Below, in pieces: positions 53,620-61,354 of a stretch of 64,000 bases of DNA. Position 1 is the first letter of the stretch, and each line of letters starts with the position of its first letter. The translations under genes were made by a program, and so were the position numbers. The DNA comes from Jiangella gansuensis DSM 44835 (GTDB taxonomy: Bacteria > Actinomycetota > Actinomycetes > Jiangellales > Jiangellaceae). The notes below the pieces were generated by a model. The model worked only from the letters and a program-made list of their open reading frames with translations. It was not told the origin of the DNA and did not search any database. The stretch is taken from the NCBI RefSeq assembly GCF_000515395.1, contig NZ_KI911782.1:4742070-4806069 (forward strand). The letters are read 5' to 3'.

Positions 53620-54045
53620 TCAGCCGCACACCAGGGGCTTCTTGTGGCACCAGTTGAACGATGCGTTGTCGTTGTACGTGTCGCCGAGATTTCGCCACGT
53701 CAGCGGCGGCACGTCGTCAGCGGGGCCAGCATAACCGGAATTGAAGTAAACGCGCGCGGTGAAGTAGCCGTCGCGGTTGTTGACCGATGCGGCATTGTTC
53801 TTGACGCCGAGACCAGCGCCCTTACCGGGCGCAATATAGGCGTAGCGGGACAGATCCGGGACCCGATAGCGGAAATCGTGGTTCGCACCGCCGAGACCGG
53901 AGTTGTAGTAGAAGCACAGCTCGAGGCCCTCGCAACCACCGTCGTGCTCGGCGGCCGACGCCGGGGACGTCGCCACTCCCGCGAGCAGCACCCCGGACAC
54001 GGTCAGCGCCGCGCCGATCCTGCTCAAGCGCCTCTTGAGGGTCAC
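53620..54045 (-). CDS. Secreted peptidase inhibitor family I36-like protein
   Basis: A 141-residue secreted protein. The signal peptide is about residues 1-31 (SGVLLAGVATSPASA). The mature part is a small beta-rich domain with CEGLELCFYYNSGLGGANHDF, YIAPGKGAGLGVKNNAASV, ARVYFNSGYAG and a C-terminal WCHKKPLVCG, resembling family I36 (beta/gamma-crystallin-like) inhibitors. Cysteine pairs suggest disulphides. The GTG has an AGGAGG ribosome site. The target protease is unknown. Confidence 0.82.
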   Translation of the reverse strand: MTLKRRLSRIGAALTVSGVLLAGVATSPASAAEHDGGCEGLELCFYYNSGLGGANHDFRYRVPDLSRYAYIAPGKGAGLGVKNNAASVNNRDGYFTARVYFNSGYAGPADDVPPLTWRNLGDTYNDNASFNWCHKKPLVCG

Positions 54046-54139
54046 ACGGGCCTCCTGTTCCGCGCCGGCCCCGCACCGGCGTCATCGGCTGCGTGCACAC
54101 AGTATCGATGAACGCCGCCGACGCTGAAACGGCCCAGGG

Positions 54140-54496
54140 TCAGCGCCAGAACACCGCGACGACGACGTTGGCGGTGGTGAGTCCGAGCAGGGCGAAGAAC
54201 ATTCCGTCGGCAATGCTCGGCCGACGGCGGTTGATCCAGCACAGCACGGTGACGACCAGGGCGACCAGAAGTTTCACGCCGATCTTCGCGTGGTCGATGT
54301 CCTTGTCGAGCGACGAGATCGCCTCGGCCATTCCGACCATCGCCAGGCCGGTGACCACCTGCGTGAGGGCGCCGTGGAGCATCGCCATGTTCACCACCCG
54401 GCCGTCTCGGGCGCTCATTTGCACCATCAGCCCACCGAGCAGGCTGGCCAGTCCGAAGAAGTGCAGGACCAGCACGAGGTCGTAGACCAGCTCCAT
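54140..54496 (-). CDS. Small four-helix membrane protein
   Basis: A 118-residue membrane protein with about four hydrophobic segments (LVYDLVLVLHFFGLASLLGG, LHGALTQVVTGLAMVGMAEA, GVKLLVALVVTVLCWINRR, FALLGLTTANVVVAVFWR). The conserved HFFGLASLLGG start is common in actinobacterial hypothetical membrane proteins. AAAGGTG lies before the ATG. No function is known. Confidence 0.75.
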   Translation of the reverse strand: MELVYDLVLVLHFFGLASLLGGLMVQMSARDGRVVNMAMLHGALTQVVTGLAMVGMAEAISSLDKDIDHAKIGVKLLVALVVTVLCWINRRRPSIADGMFFALLGLTTANVVVAVFWR

Positions 54497-54597
54497 GATC
54501 ACCTTTCTCGCGTCCGAGACCGGCCCACAGACTACTACGCCGCGTCGTACACAGGGTCGCCGGCCTGGCTCCGCGACGACGCGGCGGCGTGCACCCC

Positions 54598-54669
54598 CAG
54601 GCGTTCTCCCGCTTCAGCAGGCAAGCATTCCTGGTGGAGCGGGAACACCCATGGTCCACGTGATCATTT
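54598..54669. repeat. REP-like hairpin element, copy B
   Basis: Same family as the elements at 31311 and 58468. It runs from CAGGCGTTCTCCCGCTTCA to the end CCACGTGATCATTT. CCCGCTTCA...TGGAGCGGG forms the stem and GGCAAGCAT lies in the loop. It lies downstream of the response-regulator gene. The matching left terminal repeat of copy A is missing. Confidence 0.8.
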
Positions 54670-54695
54670 CCGGCCACGCCGGTGGTGGGGAGCGG

Positions 54696-55379
54696 TCAGA
54701 CGAGGCGGCGGTCGGTGGCCCAGCGGGTGAGCTCGTAGCGGTTGGAGAGCTGGAGCTTGCGCAGCACCGCGGACACGTGCGTCTCGACCGTCTTGACCGA
54801 GATGAACAGCTCCTTGGCGATCTCCTTGTACGCGTAGCCGCGGGCGATCAGCCGCAGTACCTCGCGTTCGCGCTGGGTGAGGCGGTCGAGGTCATCGTCG
54901 ACGGACGGCGCCTCGGTGCCGGCGAACGCGTCGAGCACGAAGCCAGCCAGCCGTGGCGAGAAGACGGCGTCGCCGTCGGCGACCCGGCCGATCGCCGCGA
55001 CGAGGTCGTCGCCGGTGATGGACTTGGTGACGTAGCCGCGGGCGCCGGCGCGGATGGTGCCGATGACGTCCTCGGCGGCGTCGGAGACCGACAGCGCGAG
55101 GAACCGCACGCCCGGGGCCTTCGGGTGCACCTGCCGGATGACCTCACCGCCACCGCCGCCGGGCAGGTGCACGTCGAGCAGCACCACTTCGGGCGTGGTC
55201 TCGAGGATGACCTGCACCGCCTCCGCGGTGTCGGCGGCCTCGCCGACGACGTCGACCGACGGGGCCTGCGCCAGCTCGGCGCGCACTCCGGTACGGAACA
55301 TCGCGTGGTCGTCCACGAGGACGACCGTCACCGGACCGGCGTCGGCCGGCCTGCCCTCGTCTGGCCTGGTCTCGCTCAC
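54696..55379 (-). CDS. LuxR/NarL-type response regulator
   Basis: A 227-residue regulator with receiver domain residues 16-135: VVLVDDHAMFRTG (acidic pair), phosphorylation aspartate in VVLLDVHLPG near 67, and lysine in GYVTKSITG. A LuxR HTH lies near 165-225 (LTQREREVLRLIARGYAYKEIAKELFIS). The GTG start overlaps the kinase stop (GTGA). It is the output of the PspC-type histidine kinase and likely drives envelope-stress genes. Confidence 0.94.
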   Translation of the reverse strand: MSETRPDEGRPADAGPVTVVLVDDHAMFRTGVRAELAQAPSVDVVGEAADTAEAVQVILETTPEVVLLDVHLPGGGGGEVIRQVHPKAPGVRFLALSVSDAAEDVIGTIRAGARGYVTKSITGDDLVAAIGRVADGDAVFSPRLAGFVLDAFAGTEAPSVDDDLDRLTQREREVLRLIARGYAYKEIAKELFISVKTVETHVSAVLRKLQLSNRYELTRWATDRRLV

Positions 55380-56776
55380 GTGGATCTCCTCGTCGACAGT
55401 CGTACCTCGGTGCCCTCGCCGGGCGCGGATCGGATGGTGGCCTCGCCGCCGTGCCGCTCCATGCGCCCGATGACCGAGCGTCGCACACCGAGGCGGTCCT
55501 CCGGGACGGAGTCGGGGTCGAAACCGGCGCCACGGTCGCGGACGAAGACCTCGACGCCGTCGTCGCCGGCCTCGACGAAAATGTCGATCTTGTCCGCGCC
55601 GGAGTGCTTGGCGGCGTTGACAGTGGCTTCGCGGGCGGCCTTCAGGATGGCGCGGGCGGCGTCGTCGATCTCCGCGTCACCGACAGTGACCACTTCGACC
55701 GGGGTTCCGAAGGCGTCCTCGACCTCGGCGGCCATCTTGGTCAGCGCGGCCGCCAGCGACGAGCCGTCGTCGACGAGGTCGCTGTAGAGCCACGCCCGCA
55801 GGTCGCGTTCCTGGCTGCGGGCCAGCCGGACGACGGCGCGCTGGTCGTGTGCCTGCTTCTGGATGAGCGCCAGCGTCTGCAGCACGGAGTCGTGCAGGTG
55901 AGAGGCCATGTCGGCGCGTTCCTGCGAGACGATGCGGGCGCGCCGCTCGGTCTCGAGGTTGCGCCAGAGCTTCCACAGCCACGGGCCGGCGATCAGGCCG
56001 ATGCCGACGAGGATGACCAGCACGCCGCCGATGGCGTCCATGGTGGCGTCGAACTGGCCCTGGCCGACGAGGAACACCACGACGCCCGCCACGACGACAC
56101 CGGCGCCGGCCACCACCCGCATGACGGCGATCCAGCCGCCCTTGCCGGTGAGTGCGGCCAGCCACGGGACGTTCGGCGACAGCGCCGAGAACCGCTGCCG
56201 CTCCTGCTCGTCGGCGGCCCGCCACACGAGCGTCAGCCCTGCCGCGGCCAGTACCAGCGGCAGGAAGACACCCGGGCTGACCCCGAGCGGCGTCTGCTGC
56301 ACCAGCAGCCACACGCCCGCACCGAGGACGACAAGCGCGGCCAGCTGCCCGAGGTCGCCGGTGCGCTGGGCCAGCGTGCGGCGCCCCCGTTTGCCAGTGC
56401 GGGTGGCCGCCGCGATGCCTGCCGGCGCTTCCTCGTCCGCTTCCCGTGCGACGGCCTGGTCGAGCGGGGTGAAGATCCACAGCGCGAGATAGAGCACGAC
56501 GCCGAACCCGGAGACCGCGCTGAGCAGGCTGAACGCGATGCGTACGGCCAGTGGCTGCACCTTGAACTGGGCGGCGAGCGCGACCGCGACACCGGCGACC
56601 ATGCGGCCGTCGGAGCGCCGGGCGAACTTCGGCGGCACGTCGGGGTCGGGGGCGGCGCCGGCGGCGCCCGCTCGCGGGGACCCGCCCATCCCGGCCCGGC
56701 CGGCGCTCCCCGTGTCCGGGCGTGCCGGGGCACCGGCGGCCGGGTGGGCAGCCGGAGGCGTCGGCACAGTGCTCAT
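55376..56776 (-). CDS. PspC-domain histidine kinase
   Basis: A 466-residue sensor kinase. The N-terminal Pro/Ala region is followed by a PspC domain (RRSDGRMVAGVAVALAAQF, LYLALWIFTPLDQA), several membrane segments to about 275, the phosphorylatable histidine in ADMASHLHDSVLQTLALIQ near 294, and a HATPase C-terminus (REATVNAAKHSG, VRDRGAGFDPDSVPEDR, GGEATIRSAPGEGTEV). This is the NarX/LiaS-like HisKA_3 type. It is paired with the LuxR regulator and divergent from a second PspC protein. Confidence 0.93.
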   Translation of the reverse strand: MSTVPTPPAAHPAAGAPARPDTGSAGRAGMGGSPRAGAAGAAPDPDVPPKFARRSDGRMVAGVAVALAAQFKVQPLAVRIAFSLLSAVSGFGVVLYLALWIFTPLDQAVAREADEEAPAGIAAATRTGKRGRRTLAQRTGDLGQLAALVVLGAGVWLLVQQTPLGVSPGVFLPLVLAAAGLTLVWRAADEQERQRFSALSPNVPWLAALTGKGGWIAVMRVVAGAGVVVAGVVVFLVGQGQFDATMDAIGGVLVILVGIGLIAGPWLWKLWRNLETERRARIVSQERADMASHLHDSVLQTLALIQKQAHDQRAVVRLARSQERDLRAWLYSDLVDDGSSLAAALTKMAAEVEDAFGTPVEVVTVGDAEIDDAARAILKAAREATVNAAKHSGADKIDIFVEAGDDGVEVFVRDRGAGFDPDSVPEDRLGVRRSVIGRMERHGGEATIRSAPGEGTEVRLSTRRST

Positions 56777-56899
56777 GACATCGATACTCACACGCGTGGG
56801 CGCGCGCCGCCATGAGGGACGACCCGGAGATCGGACCAGGGGCTGGTTCGGGGTCATCCCCGATGGCCCATGGCCCATGACGGCGGCATCATCGATGTC

Positions 56900-58246
56900 A
56901 TGAGCAACGTGCCACCTGCCCCGCCCGCCGCGGAGCCGCAGCCGAGCGTCTCCGACGAGTTCCGGTCCCTGCGCCGCAGCCGGTCCGACCGTGTCGTCGC
57001 CGGCGTGCTCGGCGGCCTCGCCCGCCGGCTGGGCATCGACCCCGTCGTGCTGCGGGTGACCACCGTCGTGCTGGCCATCTTCGGCGGGGTCGGCGTGCTT
57101 CTCTACGCCGTGGCGTGGCTGCTGGTCCCGGCCGAGGGCGAGGACGGGTCGATCCTCGAGCAGGCACTGGGACGCGGCGAGGGCCGCAATCCGGGTACGA
57201 CGCCGCTGGCGCTGCTGCTGGCGGTGGTCGGACTGATCTCGGGTATCGGCATCATCGCCGGCAACTGGGACGGCGGTGTGCTGCTCTTCCTCGCCGGCGC
57301 GGGTCTGTTCGTGCTGCTGCGCCGTCGCGACGACGACGGGCGCGACGACAGGCGCGTCGGTGAGCCGGCCGACCCGCAGCAGGCGTGGTTCGACGCACCC
57401 GGTGCGGCCGGCTACTCCCCGGCCGGAACGGCCGCGGCCGGCACCGGTGGCAGCCAGCAGGTGACCGCCCCGGTTCCGTCGGCGTCCACCAGCTCCGGCC
57501 CCGACGCCGGCACCACCCCCGATCTGGCGCCGCCCGGGACCGTCCCGACGACCGGTTGGCCGGACGGCCCGGACTGGGGTCCGCCGCCCCCGGTCGACCA
57601 CCCCGAACCCGAAGCACAACCGCCGGCACCGGCCAAGCGGCGCTCGGCGCTCGGACCGATCACCGTCTGCACCGCCCTGGTGACCGTCGGCGTGCTCGCC
57701 GTCAACGACGCCTACTGGGCCGACTACCCGCCCGCGCTGTACATCGCGGCGCCGCTGGGCATCGTCGCGCTGGGTCTGCTGGTCGGGGCCTGGTACGGAC
57801 GCTCCCGCGGACTCATCGCGCTGGGCATCCTGCTGATGCTGGCGCTGGTACCGGCCACGTGGGCGTCACAGTGGAACTACGACAACGTCGGCAACGCCAC
57901 GTACACCTACGCGACCGCCGACCAGGTGCCCAGCGAGCCGCAGTCGTACGGCGCCGGCTCGATCCACTACGACCTGTCCGGCCTGACGCTGACCGCCGCC
58001 GACGAACCGGTGCACCTCTCCGTCGAACAGGGTGCGGGCGACCTCACCATCACCGTTCCGCGCGACGCCGACGTCACCGTGAACGTCTCCAGCGGAGCCG
58101 GAGACCTCAGAGTGCTCGGCGAGAACCGCGACGGCGTGGGCCAGGAGATCATCGATCTGATCGACGAGGGACCGGACGGCCCCGGCGGCGGCGAGATCGT
58201 GCTCGACGTGGAATTCGGCTTCGGCAGTGTCGAGGTGACCCGATGA
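56900..58246 (+). CDS. PspC-domain protein with LiaF-like C-terminal domain
   Basis: A 448-residue membrane protein. The PspC domain is at about 25-90 (SRSDRVVAGVLGGLARRLGID). Further hydrophobic segments and a Pro-rich cytoplasmic loop (about 165-250) come next. More helices and a C-terminal beta-domain follow (VHLSVEQGAGDLTITVPRDA, VNVSSGAGDLRVLGENRDG) like LiaF/DUF4097-type domains. In Firmicutes LiaF inhibits the LiaS kinase; here the kinase is the divergent gene, so a similar three-part control is likely. Confidence 0.85.
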   Translation: MSNVPPAPPAAEPQPSVSDEFRSLRRSRSDRVVAGVLGGLARRLGIDPVVLRVTTVVLAIFGGVGVLLYAVAWLLVPAEGEDGSILEQALGRGEGRNPGTTPLALLLAVVGLISGIGIIAGNWDGGVLLFLAGAGLFVLLRRRDDDGRDDRRVGEPADPQQAWFDAPGAAGYSPAGTAAAGTGGSQQVTAPVPSASTSSGPDAGTTPDLAPPGTVPTTGWPDGPDWGPPPPVDHPEPEAQPPAPAKRRSALGPITVCTALVTVGVLAVNDAYWADYPPALYIAAPLGIVALGLLVGAWYGRSRGLIALGILLMLALVPATWASQWNYDNVGNATYTYATADQVPSEPQSYGAGSIHYDLSGLTLTAADEPVHLSVEQGAGDLTITVPRDADVTVNVSSGAGDLRVLGENRDGVGQEIIDLIDEGPDGPGGGEIVLDVEFGFGSVEVTR

Positions 58247-58449
58247 AGCGCCACGACACCGATGTCACCTCCCTCGTTTTCGGACTTCTCTTCCTTGGAG
58301 TGAGCGCTATGTGGCCGTTCGTGCACTACGACGTGCTCGGCCTGTCCGGCCTGGAAGTCGCCATGCCGGTGCTGCTGGTCTCGATCGGCCTGGCCGGCCT
58401 GCTGGCCTCGCTCAGCAAGCTGCGCCGCGAGCGCGACCCGGAGCACTGA
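58243..58449 (+). CDS. Small two-helix membrane protein
   Basis: A 68-residue protein with two hydrophobic segments (SLVFGLLFLGVSAMWPFVHY, EVAMPVLLVSIGLAGLLASL) and a basic-acidic tail. Its ATG overlaps the stop of the PspC-LiaF-like gene (ATGA), so it is part of that unit. Small helper proteins of this size are common in such envelope-stress systems; the role is unknown. Confidence 0.8.
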   Translation: MKRHDTDVTSLVFGLLFLGVSAMWPFVHYDVLGLSGLEVAMPVLLVSIGLAGLLASLSKLRRERDPEH

Positions 58450-58467
58450 CGCACGGCGGTCCCGCAC

Positions 58468-58539
58468 CAGGCGTTCTCCCGCTTCATCAGGCAAGCATTC
58501 CTGGTGAAGCGGGAGCAGCCATGGTGGACGTGATCATTA
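58468..58539. repeat. REP-like hairpin element, copy C
   Basis: About 65 of 72 bases match copy B. CCCGCTTCATCAGG and CCTGGTGAAGCGGG form a 14-pair stem (one U-G pair) with an 8-base loop CAAGCATT. It lies between convergent genes, and its last three bases (TTA, 58537-58539) are the reverse complement of the TAA stop of the glycerophosphodiesterase gene. The element has thus supplied or kept the stop codon. Confidence 0.82.
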
Positions 58540-59568
58540 CGAGGCGTAGGCGGCGAGGTAGTCGGCGCGGGCCGCGACCGCCGTGTCGGGGTGGTCGGTG
58601 AGGATGCCGTCCACCCCGGCCACGAGGAAGACGCCCAGCTCGCCGTGAGCGTCGCCGTGCGTCGCCGCCTCGGGTCCGCGGCGCCGGTCGGCCGGCAGGA
58701 ACGAGTTCTCGTTGCGGAAGCTCCAGGCATGCACCGCCATGCCGAGGGCGTGCGCGTCGGCCACCAGCCGGCCGGGTGGGCCCAGGCGGCCTTCCGGGTC
58801 CCGGGGCACCACGAGCGATTTGTGCACGCCCAGGGCCGAGGCGTACGTCGACACCTCACGCAGCCCCGTCGGGGTCAGCAGGTCCGCGTACCGGCGGCCG
58901 TCCTCGGCCCGTTCCCAGTCGTACGGGCGGCCGGTGATGTCGACCTTCTGCACCAGCGGGACCGACGTCCGGGCGGCCAGCCGGCGCAGGGCCGACGGCT
59001 CGCGGCTCTGCACCTGGATCGGCACGCCGGCGCGCTCCAGCCGGAACCCGCGCAGGGCGTCCAGGAGGGCGTCCTCGATCGAGAGGCCACGCTCGGCCAG
59101 GTAGGTCGGGTGCTTGAGCTCCGGGTACAGCCCGACCGCGCGACCACGGCGACGCCCGGCGTCCACGGCCAGCCGCACGACGTCGTCGAACGTGGGGATA
59201 CGAAGCCGGTCGTAGGTCTGGTTGGCCGGCCGCAGCGCCGGGATGCGCTCCCGCGCCCACAGCGACCGCACCTCGTCGAGGGTGAAGTCGTCGACGAACC
59301 AGCCGGTCAGCTCGCGGCCGTCGACCAGCCGGCGACGCCGGCGGCCGGCGAACTCCGGGCGCTCGGCGACGTCCGTCGATGCCGACAGCTCAACGTCGTG
59401 CCGGGCGACGAGGACGCCGTCGGCGGTGAGCACGAGGTCCGGTTCGATGTAGTCGGCACCCTGGTCGGCGGCGAGCTGATATCCGGCGAGCGTGTGCTCG
59501 GGCCGGTATCCGCTCGCGCCGCGGTGCGCGATGACCAGCGGGCGCTGGCGGGCGAAGGTGTCCGACAT
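58537..59568 (-). CDS. Glycerophosphodiester phosphodiesterase
   Basis: A 343-residue TIM-barrel enzyme that cleaves glycerophosphodiesters to sn-glycerol-3-phosphate and an alcohol. Motifs are VIAHRGASGYRPEHTLAGY, YIEPDLVLTADGVLVARHD and PELKHPTYLAERGLSIEDAL. The C-terminal AGVDGILTDHPD is typical. It has no signal peptide, so it is probably cytoplasmic. It ends inside the REP-like element. Confidence 0.93.
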   Translation of the reverse strand: MSDTFARQRPLVIAHRGASGYRPEHTLAGYQLAADQGADYIEPDLVLTADGVLVARHDVELSASTDVAERPEFAGRRRRRLVDGRELTGWFVDDFTLDEVRSLWARERIPALRPANQTYDRLRIPTFDDVVRLAVDAGRRRGRAVGLYPELKHPTYLAERGLSIEDALLDALRGFRLERAGVPIQVQSREPSALRRLAARTSVPLVQKVDITGRPYDWERAEDGRRYADLLTPTGLREVSTYASALGVHKSLVVPRDPEGRLGPPGRLVADAHALGMAVHAWSFRNENSFLPADRRRGPEAATHGDAHGELGVFLVAGVDGILTDHPDTAVAARADYLAAYAS

Positions 59569-59675
59569 GCGGCCAGGCTAAAAGCGCGCCGTGTCGGGTC
59601 GACCACACCGATCCGAATACGGCGTGACGTACACCCCAACGCCGCGGCGCAACCGGACAGCAGGGACGTACCCGG

Positions 59676-61250
59676 TCACTCCCACTCGATGGTGCCCGGC
59701 GGCTTGCTGGTGACGTCGAGGACGACTCGGTTGACCTCGCGCACCTCGTTCGTGATGCGGGTGGAGATGCGCTCGACGACGTCGTAGGGCAGCCGCGACC
59801 AGTCGGCGGTCATGGCGTCTTCGCTGGACACCGGCCGCAGCACGATCGGGTGACCGTAGGTGCGCCCGTCGCCCTGCACTCCGACCGAGCGGACGTCGGC
59901 CAGCAGCACGACCGGGAACTGCCAGACGTCGCGGTCGAGACCGGCCGCTGTGAGCTCGGCGCGCGCGATGGCGTCGGCCCGGCGCAGGACGGCCAGCCGC
60001 TCGGCGTCGACGGCGCCGACGATGCGGATGGCCAGCCCGGGGCCGGGGAACGGCTGCCGCCAGACCATCTCCGGCGGGAGGCCCAGCTGCTCGCCGACGG
60101 CACGGACCTCGTCCTTGAACAGGGTGCGCAGCGGCTCGATCAGGGTGAACTGTAGGTCGTCGGGCAGCCCACCGACGTTGTGGTGGCTCTTGATGTTGGC
60201 CGTGCCCTCGCCGCCGCCGGATTCGACGACGTCGGGGTACAGCGTCCCCTGGACGAGGAACTCAACGGAGTCGGCACCATCGTGACCGGCTCTGGCGACG
60301 ATGTCGCGCGCGGCCTGCTCGAAGACGCGGATGAACTCGCGGCCGATGATCTTGCGCTTCTCCTCCGGGTCCTCGACACCTTTGAGCTGCGTGAGGAACC
60401 GGTCCGCGGCGTGGACGACGTGCAGGTCGACGCCGGTGGCAGCGACGTAGTCGCGCTCGACCTGCTCCGACTCGCCCTCGCGCATGAGCCCGTGGTCGAC
60501 GTACACGCAGGTGAGTTGGTCGCCGATGGCGCGCTGCACGAGCGCGGCCGCGACCGCGGAGTCGACGCCGCCGGAGAGCGCGCAGATGACCCGCTTCTCT
60601 CCGACCGTGGATCGAACCGTCTCGACGGTCTCTTCCACGATGTTGACCATGGTCCACGTGGGCCGGGCGCCGGCGATGTCGTAGAGGAAGTGCTCCAGCA
60701 CCGCCTGGCCGTGTTCGCTGTGCAGCACCTCCGGGTGCCACTGCACGCCCGCCAGGCCGCGCGCGGTGTCCTCGAACGCCGCGACCGGGGTCTCCGGGGT
60801 ACCGGCCAGCACGGCGAAGCCGGCCGGCGCCTCGGTGACGGAGTCGCCGTGGCTCATCCACACGTTGGCACCGGAGTCGACCCCCTGCAGCAGGACGCCG
60901 GTCTGCTCGACGCTGACCTGGGTGCGGCCGAACTCCGACGTGCCGGTGCGCTGGACGGTGCCGCCGAGCGCGCGCGCCATGGCCTGGAAGCCGTAGCAGA
61001 TGCCGAAGGCCGGCACCCCGGCCTCGAACAGCGTGGGATCGACCGCGGGCGCGCCCTCGGCGTACACGCTGGACGGCCCGCCCGACAGGATGATGGCCTT
61101 CGGCTGCCGGGCCAGCATCTGCTCGACCGGCATGGTGTGCGGGACGATCTCGGAGTACACCCGCGCTTCGCGCACCCGGCGCGCGATCAGCTGGGCGTAC
61201 TGGGCGCCGAAATCGACGACGAGAACGGTGTCATGGGAAGTGTCGGCCAC
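59676..61250 (-). CDS. guaA: GMP synthase (glutamine-hydrolysing)
   Basis: A 524-residue enzyme converting XMP to GMP. The amidotransferase domain has [17 protein letters not shown], the cysteine in FGICYGFQ and the WHPE histidine-glutamate. The ATP-pyrophosphatase domain has the PP-loop [14 protein letters not shown] near residue 230. The dimer domain has [13 protein letters not shown] and the IEWE end. GTG 61250 ([12 protein letters not shown]) fits the family length. Confidence 0.97.
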   Translation of the reverse strand: MADTSHDTVLVVDFGAQYAQLIARRVREARVYSEIVPHTMPVEQMLARQPKAIILSGGPSSVYAEGAPAVDPTLFEAGVPAFGICYGFQAMARALGGTVQRTGTSEFGRTQVSVEQTGVLLQGVDSGANVWMSHGDSVTEAPAGFAVLAGTPETPVAAFEDTARGLAGVQWHPEVLHSEHGQAVLEHFLYDIAGARPTWTMVNIVEETVETVRSTVGEKRVICALSGGVDSAVAAALVQRAIGDQLTCVYVDHGLMREGESEQVERDYVAATGVDLHVVHAADRFLTQLKGVEDPEEKRKIIGREFIRVFEQAARDIVARAGHDGADSVEFLVQGTLYPDVVESGGGEGTANIKSHHNVGGLPDDLQFTLIEPLRTLFKDEVRAVGEQLGLPPEMVWRQPFPGPGLAIRIVGAVDAERLAVLRRADAIARAELTAAGLDRDVWQFPVVLLADVRSVGVQGDGRTYGHPIVLRPVSSEDAMTADWSRLPYDVVERISTRITNEVREVNRVVLDVTSKPPGTIEWE

Positions 61251-61354
61251 CTGCCCGAGCGTAGTGCAGACCTTGGCAGGAGGAGGCACCTCCGGTAGGG
61301 TCACCAGCGGTATTTACGGCCTGGACCGTAACCATTCTTCTGGAGGTTCCGCCG

